Below are positions 32,793 through 40,755 of a DNA stretch of 64,000 bases, one piece after another. How positions within the stretch are numbered: position 1 is the stretch's first letter; the number at the start of each line of letters is the position of its first letter. The notes below the pieces were generated by a model that ran no database searches, was not told where the DNA came from, and saw nothing but the letters and a program-made list of their open reading frames with translations. A program made the position numbers and the translations under genes. Origin of the DNA: Mesorhizobium sp. M00.F.Ca.ET.216.01.1.1. GTDB taxonomy: Bacteria > Pseudomonadota > Alphaproteobacteria > Rhizobiales > Rhizobiaceae. The DNA lies in NCBI RefSeq assembly GCF_004010325.2, contig NZ_SADR02000028.1, forward strand, positions 1-64,000. Reading direction: 5' to 3'.

Positions 32793-34897
32793 GCTGCCTT
32801 CACATCCTCTCCCACCCGGATCGGTATCTTCATGCGGAATGTCGAGCCTGAACCCGGCGCGGACTCGACGCCTATGGTTCCACCATGCATTTCGACGATA
32901 CGCTTCGAAATCGCCAGGCCGAGACCCGTGCCACCCTTCTGCCTGGTGCTGCTGTTGTCGACCTGTTGGAATTCATCGAAAATGAGCGCCTGGTCTGTGG
33001 GTGCAATGCCGGGACCCGTGTCGCGTACGATTATCTCGAAGTGCCCGTCGACCGCGTCGGCAAGGATGTCGATCGCGCCCCTCTCGGTGAACTTGACGGC
33101 ATTGCCGGCAAGATTGAGCAGGACTTGGGTCAGGCGGCGTTCGTCCCCGCGGCCCAGCGGAAGGTTTTCGGCGACGGTCGCAGCGAGCGAAAGCCCTTTT
33201 GAACGCGCCAGCGGCTCCACAGCTGTAACGGTCGATCGAACAATTTGCCCAACGGTATAATCCTCGAGCGCCAGCGTGAGCTGACCCGCTTCGATCTTTG
33301 AAAGATCGAGCACGTCGTTGATGAGCCCCAAGAGATGACGGCCGTTTGCTTGCACGCGCGCCACGGTCGCCTTTGCTTTGTCCGGGAGCTCCCCGTAAAT
33401 CCCGTCGACCAAAAGTTCGGTAAAGCCCAGAACCGAATTGAGCGGCGTCCTCAGCTCGTGGCTCATATTCGCGAGGAACTGAGACTTATGGCGGCTGGCC
33501 GCCTCTAGCTCCCGGCCTTTTTCTTCGATCTCGCGGAACAGCTTCGCGTTTTGAATGGCGAGCACCGATTGGGCTGCAAAGGTTTCCATCAGATGGACGA
33601 TTTGCTGGTCGAATTCACCTGGGTTGCGTCGCCTGACGACGAGCGCGCCGACGATCTTGTTCGGCCTGAGCAGCGGAACCACCAGGACGCCGCGATATCC
33701 GGCGTCGAGGACGATCTTCTGAGCGGGAGAGGGCGTTCCTTCGCTGAGATCGGGTACCTGGACAGGCGCACGGCGCCGTGCGGCGACGCCAATCCCGGGA
33801 TCGTTCAGCCCGATGGCCTGGTCGGAAATCGCGGCAATGAGCTCATCGGCCATCCCATAAGTCGCGCGTGAGCGGAATTGTTGTCTGGTGCTGCTGAACA
33901 CATAGATAGTGCCCGCATCCGTGTCCGAGAGTTGAACCGCCTTCGCCACGATCGTCTGTAGCACCGTGTCGAGATCGAGCGTCGAATTGACCGCCTTGCT
34001 GACTTCCCCGAGCGCCTCCAGTTCGCCGACCGATCGCGCAAGCTCGGCCGTGCGCGCCTGCACCTCTTGATATAGCCGCCCCAGCTGCTCGGACGTCTGG
34101 TTGACATTGCCGGCAAGCACTCCGAGCTCGTCCCGATTGACGACGGCAACCTGCTGCGCAAAGTCGCCGGCTGCTATCTGGCGCAGACGCGTCTCGATCT
34201 TCTTGACCGGCTCGATCAACGACCAGGAGATGATGTAGCCAAGCGCCAGCGCCAGCAGAATGCTACCCACCGCAAAGGAGACCACGATCAGCCGGGAGGT
34301 GCCGTACGCCCCCTTGGTCGTTTCGATGGCGGTCACCATGTCGGCTTCGGCGATGTTGACCAACTGGTTCGTCAGCCGTTCGAGGCGGTCGGCCAATGGC
34401 ATGATCTCAGCTTGCTGAACCTTGCGCGCCTCGTCCGTGCGGCCGGCGCGGATGAGCTCCACGACATGCGTCACCCCCGCCGTAAACCGGTCGTACTCTT
34501 GCCGGACCTGGCCGAGCACTGCCGCCTCACTTTCGGCCACGAACTCCATGCGGTCGAGGTCGTAGCCAAACTGGCTGAGCTGGCGCAGCGCTGCATCCAG
34601 CATCCGGTCGTCCTGAAGCAAGAGCGCGGTAGAGATGCTGTAGAGTTGGTTCGTCGTGTCGTGCTGAACTTGGCGGTAGGCTGCGATCCGGCGCTGCAGC
34701 TTGATCAACTCATTTGTTTGATCGTTGACCCCGCTCAACACCTGCAACCCGACGGCCCCGAGCACGATCAGCAGGCCGACGATCGACAGAAATGCGATCA
34801 GCAGCTTGGTCTGCACGCGCGCCGGCAGCCGCGCAACCCAGCCCACCAGCCGGTTTGTGATGTTATTTGGATTCGTCCAAGAGGCTGAGAAGGTCAC
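32789..34897 (-). CDS. Membrane histidine kinase with HAMP and GAF domains
   Basis: A 702-residue sensor kinase. Two membrane helices (about 31-53 and 202-226) flank a 150-residue periplasmic helical domain. After that come a HAMP linker (about 223-278), a GAF domain (about 305-455), the phospho-acceptor His480 in NMSHELRTPLNSV, and an ATPase domain with NLAGNAVKF, DTGPGIA and GGTGLGLAIS. The substrate-binding proteins encoded upstream are possible periplasmic partners. It overlaps the Sco gene by 35 bp and the receiver by 4 bp, showing tight translational coupling. Confidence 0.92.
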   Translation of the reverse strand: MTFSASWTNPNNITNRLVGWVARLPARVQTKLLIAFLSIVGLLIVLGAVGLQVLSGVNDQTNELIKLQRRIAAYRQVQHDTTNQLYSISTALLLQDDRMLDAALRQLSQFGYDLDRMEFVAESEAAVLGQVRQEYDRFTAGVTHVVELIRAGRTDEARKVQQAEIMPLADRLERLTNQLVNIAEADMVTAIETTKGAYGTSRLIVVSFAVGSILLALALGYIISWSLIEPVKKIETRLRQIAAGDFAQQVAVVNRDELGVLAGNVNQTSEQLGRLYQEVQARTAELARSVGELEALGEVSKAVNSTLDLDTVLQTIVAKAVQLSDTDAGTIYVFSSTRQQFRSRATYGMADELIAAISDQAIGLNDPGIGVAARRRAPVQVPDLSEGTPSPAQKIVLDAGYRGVLVVPLLRPNKIVGALVVRRRNPGEFDQQIVHLMETFAAQSVLAIQNAKLFREIEEKGRELEAASRHKSQFLANMSHELRTPLNSVLGFTELLVDGIYGELPDKAKATVARVQANGRHLLGLINDVLDLSKIEAGQLTLALEDYTVGQIVRSTVTAVEPLARSKGLSLAATVAENLPLGRGDERRLTQVLLNLAGNAVKFTERGAIDILADAVDGHFEIIVRDTGPGIAPTDQALIFDEFQQVDNSSTRQKGGTGLGLAISKRIVEMHGGTIGVESAPGSGSTFRMKIPIRVGEDVKAA

Positions 34898-35450
34898 CCC
34901 GGAACTCCTCCAAGTCGAACCGGACGCCGAGATACTGTACGCGCAAGGTGCCAGTCGGGTCTATGAGCGACGTCAGGAATGTGTGATCGACGTCTCCCTT
35001 CGCCACCTTCCTCGCGAAGATGCCGTACTTGCGTCCGACCTCACGGATGATCGTCGGATCGCCGGTGAGAAACGCCCAACCGTCCAGATCAGCGCCGAAG
35101 TCCTGTGCATATTGCTTCAGCACTTCGGGCGTATCGTGCTCCGGATCGACGGTGATCGAAACGAAGGCAACACTGGGCCCGAACGCAGAACCTAGCTTGT
35201 CCTGCACGTGCGCCATGTTGGCGGTCAGCATCGGGCAGAGGTCGGGACAATAAGTGTAGATGAAGGTGACGGCGATCACCTTGCCGCGAAAGTCGTGGAG
35301 CGACACGGGCGCTCCATCCTGCGACGTCAGCGTAAAATCGGGGGCCGGTCCGATCCTCGGCAGGCGCTGGTCGTGCGGCGCGTCGTGCGCGTGCGCTGGC
35401 CAGGGAACAAGCAGCGCCAACAGCAGAGCGCCGGCCAGCCACCTGCTCAT
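34863..35450 (-). CDS. SCO1/SenC-family protein
   Basis: A 195-residue exported thioredoxin-fold protein. A signal peptide ends near PAHAHDAP. The Cu-binding motif is complete: C-x3-C in YTYCPDLCP and the distal His in DVDHTFLTSL. Sco proteins deliver copper to cytochrome oxidase or act as periplasmic thiol reductases. Here it lies in a signalling operon, with no oxidase gene nearby, so a role as copper or redox input to the sensor kinase is plausible but inferred. Its start overlaps the preceding gene's stop by 4 bp. Confidence 0.87.
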   Translation of the reverse strand: MSRWLAGALLLALLVPWPAHAHDAPHDQRLPRIGPAPDFTLTSQDGAPVSLHDFRGKVIAVTFIYTYCPDLCPMLTANMAHVQDKLGSAFGPSVAFVSITVDPEHDTPEVLKQYAQDFGADLDGWAFLTGDPTIIREVGRKYGIFARKVAKGDVDHTFLTSLIDPTGTLRVQYLGVRFDLEEFRGDLLSLLDESK

Positions 35451-36469
35451 ATCTTCAACTCGCGCTTCAGTTCGTTGAGGAAACGCCAGTCGGTGCCCTG
35501 GGCCAGGAGCTTCTGGGGGGTGCTCTTGAGCATCCCGACCTCGTGTAGGCGCAGGGCGTAGAAGCGCAGGGTGTCCTCCGCGCTATACTCGCGCCAACCG
35601 TAGGGGATCGCCTTCATGACTTGGAGGGCATGGTCATAGCGCTTAGTATAGCCCTGGTCCACCATGAACTGCGCGGACCGCTCGGGCTCGCTGGCGCAGA
35701 AATCCGCCGCTTTCAAGATGGCGCGGAGGGCGCGTTTGGTGGCCACCGGATACTTGCGGACGAACTCCCGGTTCCCAGCCAGCATGCAGCAGAAGTATTG
35801 CGACCAGGGCCGGTCCACGGTGCTGCTAATCACCACATGGCCGATCTGCTGCTCCCGCATCTCCTGCGGTTCGGGGGGAAAGCCTAGGTAGGCATCGATC
35901 TTCCCCTCACTTAGGAGCCGGATGGACTCGGGTCCCGGATGCGTGACGAAGTTTATGTCCTTACGGAGGTCCAGGCCCACATACGCCGTCATAGCGGCGA
36001 GAAAGTCGTATCGGCTGGAATCTAGCGTCGGCACGGCCACGGTCTTCCCCTTGAGGTCACGGATCGACTGGACGCGATCGGTCCCGAACAGCTCAAAGCA
36101 GCCGACGTGGAGTCCTGCCAGGATGACGATGGGATCCCCCGCCTCCAAGCGGAGAAGGAGCGGGGCGGCGAAATGCCCATTGAGGTCAGCTTCACCGGAG
36201 GCGAGGGCCGTGTCGATGTCTGCGGTCCCCCTTTTTTGGAGGTAGTGCACCTCGGTGAACCCTTCGCTGCGCAGCAGTTCTTCGGCTACATACTGGGGGG
36301 CCTGACAGATGCTGGGAATCCGGACGAGCCGGATCCGCGTCGTCTCAGGCGGTGGCTCCGCAGCGGCGGCTCGCCTGGGGTGCCACCCCAGTAGCCCCGC
36401 TGTCCCCGCCAGCGTTATCCCACGCAGGAACCTCCGTCGGCTGAACCGTCCGGGGTATAGGGTATGCAT
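35447..36469 (-). CDS. NMT1-like periplasmic binding protein (paralogue 2)
   Basis: A 340-residue protein with a Tat-type signal (FSRRRFLRGITLAGTAGLLG, residues about 9-28). The body matches NMT1/SsuA-like type II binding proteins: APQYVAEELLRSEGF, AGDPIVILAGLHVGCFELFG, LKGKTVAVP, and DAYLGFPPEPQE. It is highly similar to its upstream neighbour. Codon use differs from neighbours, with many GGG, CCC and AGG codons. ATG 36469 follows GGGAGG. No ABC permease or ATPase genes are nearby, so it may serve signalling rather than transport. Confidence 0.85.
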   Translation of the reverse strand: MHTLYPGRFSRRRFLRGITLAGTAGLLGWHPRRAAAAEPPPETTRIRLVRIPSICQAPQYVAEELLRSEGFTEVHYLQKRGTADIDTALASGEADLNGHFAAPLLLRLEAGDPIVILAGLHVGCFELFGTDRVQSIRDLKGKTVAVPTLDSSRYDFLAAMTAYVGLDLRKDINFVTHPGPESIRLLSEGKIDAYLGFPPEPQEMREQQIGHVVISSTVDRPWSQYFCCMLAGNREFVRKYPVATKRALRAILKAADFCASEPERSAQFMVDQGYTKRYDHALQVMKAIPYGWREYSAEDTLRFYALRLHEVGMLKSTPQKLLAQGTDWRFLNELKRELKI

Positions 36470-36599
36470 GGGAACCTCCCTTCCAAATGCTGGCCAGTGT
36501 GACACCGAGAACGCTGACCGGTGGATGCTGTGTTGTGCACAAGCCCGAGCGTCGGCCATGCCAGCCTGGCGATCTCCAGGCCATATATTTACCAGTTGC

Positions 36600-37604
36600 T
36601 CACGTCTTCAACTCGCGCTTCAGCTCGTTGAGGAAGCGCCAGTCCGTGCCCTCGGCGATGATCGTCTGTGGGCTTGACTTGATCATGCCGGCTTCATGTA
36701 GGCGCAGGGCGTAAAACCGTACGGTGTCCTCGGGCTCGTATTCGCGCCACTTGCCATAAGGCACGTCATTCATCGTCTGCAGGGCATAGTCATAGTTGGC
36801 GGTGAACCCGTTATCGACGATCTGTTGCGCGACGCGCCGTGGCTCGGTGACACAAAGGTCCGCCGCTCTGAGAATGGCGCGCAATACGCGCTTGGTGGCA
36901 GCCGGATTGTTCTGAACGAATTCCGCATTGCCCGCCAGCATGCAGCAGAAGTACTGCGACCAGGGACGATCGATAGCACTATTTACGACCACATGGCCGA
37001 TGTTGCGGGCGCGCAGCTCCTGAGGCTCGGGCGGAAAGCCGAGGAACGCATCGACCTTTCCTTCGACGAAAAGCTCCATGGGCTTTGCGGAGGGACTGGA
37101 GACCCAGCTGATGTCCTTGTCGGGATCGAGCCCGACATAAGCTGCCATGCTGGTCACGAACACATGCGGGGTTGATCCCAGTCCTTGTATGCCGACACTC
37201 TTGCCCTTCAGGTCTGTGATGCTGCGGATATTCTCTTTTCCGAAGAGTTCAAAGCAACCGGGGTGCACGCCCGCCAGCACCGTGATCGGATCACCGGCAT
37301 CGATCGCAAGGGCGAGTGGTGCGGCGAAATTCAGACTGAAATCCACCTCGCCGCGCGCGATCTTCTCCGATTGCCCGACGCCTGCTTCCGCCGCAACATA
37401 ACGGACGTCGGTGAAGCCCTCTGCGCGCAGCAGTTCCTCTGCTACGTACTGCGGCGCAATGCAGATGCCACTGATCTTTGCAAGGCGGATGGAGGTGGTC
37501 TCAGGCGGGGGCTCGGCCCGGGCGCTTGTCGCTCTGCCGAGAAGGCCCGCGAGACCAGTTGCCGCAGCGCCGGCTAAGAAATGGCGGCGATTCTGAATCT
37601 GCAT
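36600..37604 (-). CDS. NMT1-like periplasmic binding protein (paralogue 1)
   Basis: A 334-residue protein with a Tat-type signal (NRRHFLAGAAATGLAGLLG, residues about 5-23). It shares with paralogue 2 the blocks PPPETT-IRL, PQYVAEELLR-EGFT, HPGCFELFG, LGFPPEPQE, IDRPWSQYFCCMLAGN and the end TDWRFLNELKREL, so the two are tandem duplicates or co-inherited paralogues. Codon use matches local genes. It heads the six-gene operon that includes paralogue 2, Sco, kinase, receiver and cyclase. Ligand unknown; the family binds small organic molecules such as sulfonates or thiamine precursors. Confidence 0.85.
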   Translation of the reverse strand: MQIQNRRHFLAGAAATGLAGLLGRATSARAEPPPETTSIRLAKISGICIAPQYVAEELLRAEGFTDVRYVAAEAGVGQSEKIARGEVDFSLNFAAPLALAIDAGDPITVLAGVHPGCFELFGKENIRSITDLKGKSVGIQGLGSTPHVFVTSMAAYVGLDPDKDISWVSSPSAKPMELFVEGKVDAFLGFPPEPQELRARNIGHVVVNSAIDRPWSQYFCCMLAGNAEFVQNNPAATKRVLRAILRAADLCVTEPRRVAQQIVDNGFTANYDYALQTMNDVPYGKWREYEPEDTVRFYALRLHEAGMIKSSPQTIIAEGTDWRFLNELKRELKT

Positions 37605-38279
37605 CGGATGCTGCTCTCCCACAAGCTGCAAACAGATTGCAGTCGGAACCGAACAAAAGAGGTTCCGGCAGAAGCGGATAGTCTCGTGAGCGCGCCGAGT
37701 AGTCAAAGCGCGCCCAGTCCAGATGTGGGAGTCTTACGCTCTCAGTCGCCGGACCAGGAATGTCCCAACCTGCGATAAGCAAATATACTCCTGATTTGCA
37801 TTTGGAGCGAGGGTAAAGCTCAATCGCCGCCAAAACACAACCTAGAGCAGCGGGGCCGTTTTTGAGTTCACATTCTACCTGAGCCACGCGAACACAGATC
37901 GCCACATCGGCTGCCCCGCAGCCTCCGGCACCCGAACGTCCGCCGTACTCTTTTTCGGACCTTCGACAGCGTGTCGACGATCGTCTGCATCGGGTCATGG
38001 GTTTGAATTCGACCGCCGTCGAACGAACTTCTGTTTTGGCTGTGGAATGTTGCCCTTCGCCTCGTCAATTGGAACGAGCAAGTTGCGCCATTTGCTGACA
38101 TTCATGGCGCTTCTCCATTGCGGTCGTTCGCGCTACGACCTGATGCGGACCCGAAGCGGAAGTTCGTTTGATCCGGTCAAACTCAACGCGCCAACCGACC
38201 ACGTGCGCCGTTTGCTGACATTGCCGCCGCTTCCCGGAAGAATAATCGCGGTGCTCAATCTCGTCCTGGTCGGACCTGC
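37605..38279. other. Intergenic region between binding-protein operon and nif block
   Basis: About 675 bp with no gene I can support. It should contain the promoter of the binding-protein operon. It also holds a 19-bp direct repeat, TGCGCC(A/G)TTTGCTGACATT, at 38,084-38,102 and 38,204-38,222, exactly 120 bp apart. Long frames crossing it have no recognised domain. Confidence 0.5.
38084..38222 (+). repeat. Pair of 19-bp direct repeats 120 bp apart
   Basis: Two copies of TGCGCC-x-TTTGCTGACATT with a single mismatch lie at 38,084-38,102 and 38,204-38,222. They may be regulator sites or relics of a duplicated segment. Confidence 0.5.
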
Positions 38280-38475
38280 CTATTTCGGCGCGGCGGCTGC
38301 GGTTTCGCCCGGCGGCATGATCCGGAACATGAAGCTCGACACTTTTTCCCCGGGTTTGAACGGCTCGGGAACCTCGTTATCGACCGACTTCACACTTTGA
38401 AGGAATGCCGCGATCGCCATGGCGTCGTCCGCGGTGAGATGCGCAAAGGCGTGCCAAGGCATGATTTTTGCCATG
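38280..38475 (-). pseudogene. Cytochrome c-family protein remnant
   Basis: The frame ends with MPWHAFAHLTADDAMAIAAFLQSVKS and then EVPEPFKPGEKVSSFMF, the C-terminal third of a class I c-type cytochrome, where the Met ligand of the heme is in MPWH. The N-terminal part with the CxxCH heme-binding site is missing, and the upstream frame is unrelated. It is therefore a 5'-truncated fossil at the edge of the nif block. Confidence 0.65.
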
Positions 38476-38579
38476 AGCTCCCAAAACTGCAAGGGACGCT
38501 TCCGACTCGCAGCGGCAGCACGTCGCGGTATCGGCGCAGCGCCGACGCTGACAAGGAACAAAACACCGTATTTCTAGAC

Positions 38580-39218
38580 TTAAACCAGATCCGCGCCGTT
38601 CTTTAATCGGGCGAGGCGGCTTTCGCCATCCTCCGCGCCGAAGCAGGCGTCGAAATCATTGCATTCCCGGCAACTTGGTGCTGTGCACAGCGAAAATCCT
38701 TCGGCCTCGCAAAGTTTGCGATAAAAATATTTCTTCCATTTCATATTGTTCGTGTTGCCGGCCGCAAGCGTTGGAAAATGGGTGGCAAGCAGGCGGTTGA
38801 GCTCGCCGCGGCTAAAAAGTCCGAGATCCTGCCACAGATGATCGCTGCGCATAGCGCGCCGGGCTATGATCTTGGCGAAACGGGCGCTTGTTGCATCGCT
38901 CGGCCGGGCATGGCCAAGCAACAGGTCGCGCAGCAGCTCCTCCTCCATGTCCAGCTCGGGCTCGGGCGCCTCATCGACTACGAGGGCCTTGAACCGGGCA
39001 AGGGGAAAACTGTGGATCAGCACGTTGCGCAACTCGGCGCACGAAAGGCCGATGGCCTCCGTCGCCGTCGTCTCGCCTGCCTCGATCTCGTCGAGGGCGC
39101 GCGACAGAACGCAGGCAAGCACATGCTGGTCAAAACCCGTCTCCGCGTTGATCGATGGCCATTGGCCGGCGGCGAGACTGGTGTAGTGATACGCGAACAC
39201 TGGACGCTGAACCTCCAT
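38580..39218 (-). CDS. nifQ: NifQ, molybdenum donor for FeMo-cofactor
   Basis: A 212-residue protein. NifQ carries a Mo-Fe-S cluster and feeds Mo to NifEN/NifH. The defining cysteine motif C-x4-C-x2-C-x5-C is present in CTAPSCRECNDFDACFG near the C-terminus, and MKWKKYFYR precedes it as usual. It is the last gene of the nifH transcription unit, 8 bp after fdxB. nifQ is optional when Mo is plentiful and is absent from several symbiotic rhizobia. Confidence 0.93.
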   Translation of the reverse strand: MEVQRPVFAYHYTSLAAGQWPSINAETGFDQHVLACVLSRALDEIEAGETTATEAIGLSCAELRNVLIHSFPLARFKALVVDEAPEPELDMEEELLRDLLLGHARPSDATSARFAKIIARRAMRSDHLWQDLGLFSRGELNRLLATHFPTLAAGNTNNMKWKKYFYRKLCEAEGFSLCTAPSCRECNDFDACFGAEDGESRLARLKNGADLV

Positions 39219-39226
39219 AGGTCAAA

Positions 39227-39541
39227 TCATGCCGCGATCCTGTCCGCCGCGATGTGAGTCTGGCAATTCTTCGGGCAGACGCGGGCGCAAGCGCCGCAGC
39301 CGACGCAGCCGCCGGCATGGTCGACGACCATGATCATGCGGTTGAGTTCGCCATCGAAGTCGTCGTCCTCTTGGCAGATGCCAAGGACATCGCCTTCATC
39401 GTCGACGCCGTAAAGGTGCATCACGCCGCGCGAGCAGACCTTGAAGCAGCGGCCGCAGCCGATGCAGGTCGCCCCGTCGATCGCGGTCAAGTATTCCGGT
39501 ATCCAGGCTGAGCCGTCGCGCGTCTGGAAAGCACGCGTCAT
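39227..39541 (-). CDS. fdxB: Nif-specific ferredoxin III (FdxB)
   Basis: A 104-residue ferredoxin with two clusters of cysteines: CIGCGRCFKVCSRG and CVGCGACARVCPKNC, each C-x2-C-x2-C-x3-C, giving two 4Fe-4S centres. An acidic insert (CQEDDDFDGELN) separates them, as in FdxB. It probably donates electrons to nitrogenase assembly or reductase steps. ATG 39541 overlaps the stop of the preceding gene by 4 bp; the upstream frame extension lacks coding character. Confidence 0.92.
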   Translation of the reverse strand: MTRAFQTRDGSAWIPEYLTAIDGATCIGCGRCFKVCSRGVMHLYGVDDEGDVLGICQEDDDFDGELNRMIMVVDHAGGCVGCGACARVCPKNCQTHIAADRIAA

Positions 39542-39741
39542 GCGGGATTCTCCAACGTAGCGAGCTCTTTCCTTGCGGCGTCGAGTTCGGCAAAGACGTC
39601 GAATGTCTTCTCGGCCACAGCTTTGATCTCGGTCCAGTTCACGGGAAGATCTTCGGCAAGGTCGTGCAGTTCCATCTTCGCATTGCCCGCTCGTGATTGC
39701 AGCTTGCGGACTTTTTTCTGCAGGTCTTCGAGGCCTGACAT
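39538..39741 (-). CDS. CCE_0567-family metalloprotein (DUF683)
   Basis: A 67-residue helical hairpin protein: LEDLQKKVRKLQSRAGNAKMELHDLAEDLP followed by a second helix. Members of this family, often called NifX-associated protein 2, bind metal through His and Glu residues and occur only in nif clusters. The His in MELHDLAED is present. It lies between the DUF269 gene and fdxB with coupled translation (4-bp overlap with fdxB). Confidence 0.88.
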   Translation of the reverse strand: MSGLEDLQKKVRKLQSRAGNAKMELHDLAEDLPVNWTEIKAVAEKTFDVFAELDAARKELATLENPA

Positions 39742-39761
39742 CTCCTGGCTCCTTTGGATCG

Positions 39762-40244
39762 CTAAGCCCGCGCCACGTCGAGATGAGCTTCGATCGCCGC
39801 GACTGCATCATCAACCAGTTTCGCGCCGGCATCGGCAAGCTTTTGAAACGTCTCGAAGCCGAAGCGATGGACATCGCGCAGCGATTTGGCGAGTACGACC
39901 AAGCGACCGGCCGTGAGTATCACCCGGCCGAAGCCCTCATGGCTTATCTTCATCATCGGTGAAGCCATGAGGCCGGAGCGTTCGTCGATCGCAAGCCCGA
40001 CGGCGGCGTAGAAGATGTCGAGCCGCCACAGCACGTCCGGATCGGGATCGCCGATGATCGGAATTTCGCGTCGTTGTCCCTTGGTCACGATGAAGTCGGC
40101 CAGCAGTTCGGCGTCGGATTTGCCTTCCCAGGAACCATAAGAATCCTGGGCGCGCATCAACCGCACGAGGCATTTGACGAAGGGGGTGGAAAGCGCCGCC
40201 TCGTCGTCGATTACAACGGCATCGATAGCGGTGGCATTGGGCAT
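39762..40244 (-). CDS. NifX-associated nitrogen fixation protein (DUF269)
   Basis: A 160-residue protein of the DUF269 family, found almost always directly after nifX. Recognisable segments are STPFVKCLVRLMRAQDSYGSW, LDIFYAAVGLAIDERSG, and SHEGFGRVILTAGRLVVL. The exact role in FeMo-cofactor synthesis is not established. ATG 40244 is supported by AAGGAGA upstream. Confidence 0.92.
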   Translation of the reverse strand: MPNATAIDAVVIDDEAALSTPFVKCLVRLMRAQDSYGSWEGKSDAELLADFIVTKGQRREIPIIGDPDPDVLWRLDIFYAAVGLAIDERSGLMASPMMKISHEGFGRVILTAGRLVVLAKSLRDVHRFGFETFQKLADAGAKLVDDAVAAIEAHLDVARA

Positions 40245-40257
40245 GATCGCGTTCTCC

Positions 40258-40755
40258 TTAATCCTCGTCCTCGAAAGACGGTTTCTTTGCAGTGACGCCT
40301 GCCTCGGCAAGCACCTTGCGCAGCCAAGGTGGCGGGGCGGTCCTGAGCATCGTCTGGGTGCGGGAAAGCACTGCTTCAATCGATTGAGCCTGCGGCACCT
40401 TGATCGGGTGGATTTTTGCCGAGACAAGCTTGGCAGCGGAGGGTCCGCCGATGGCCAGGCAGAACAGGAGATGGCAGCCGTTCAGCGCTTCCACTTTCGG
40501 GCTGATGCGATCGTCACCCTCGGACCTGTGTTTACCGCTCTCATCGGAGACGTCGCCGAAGACTGCAGCCTCGACGAAGCGCCAATCATCGGGCGTCACA
40601 TCATAGACGGCAAAACGCTTCGCCGATCCGAAATGCGCGTTGAGGCCCTTCATATCCTGGGTGGCGATGGCCACCCGCAGCGCGCCGGCCTGGCGCTCCG
40701 GAGCTGGTGATTGAATGTCGTCAGTGACGAGTGACAGGCGGCGTATGGCGGTCAT
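40258..40755 (-). CDS. nifX: NifX, FeMo-cofactor precursor carrier
   Basis: A 165-residue protein with the dinitrogenase iron-molybdenum cofactor-binding fold: LRVAIATQDMKGLNAHFGSAKRFAVYDV, then GCHLLFCLAIGG, then KIHPIKV. NifX binds NifB-co and VK-cluster and passes them to NifEN. It overlaps the nifN 3' end by 35 bp. The C-terminal tail (PPWLRKVLAEAG) is the usual NifX ending. Start MTAIRRL at ATG 40755. Confidence 0.93.
   Translation of the reverse strand: MTAIRRLSLVTDDIQSPAPERQAGALRVAIATQDMKGLNAHFGSAKRFAVYDVTPDDWRFVEAAVFGDVSDESGKHRSEGDDRISPKVEALNGCHLLFCLAIGGPSAAKLVSAKIHPIKVPQAQSIEAVLSRTQTMLRTAPPPWLRKVLAEAGVTAKKPSFEDED

Noticed and set aside
38047..38400. 117-codon plus-strand frame covering the 19-bp repeats
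   Set aside because: It overlaps the cytochrome fossil in antisense and has no domain; the repeats explain its internal similarity.
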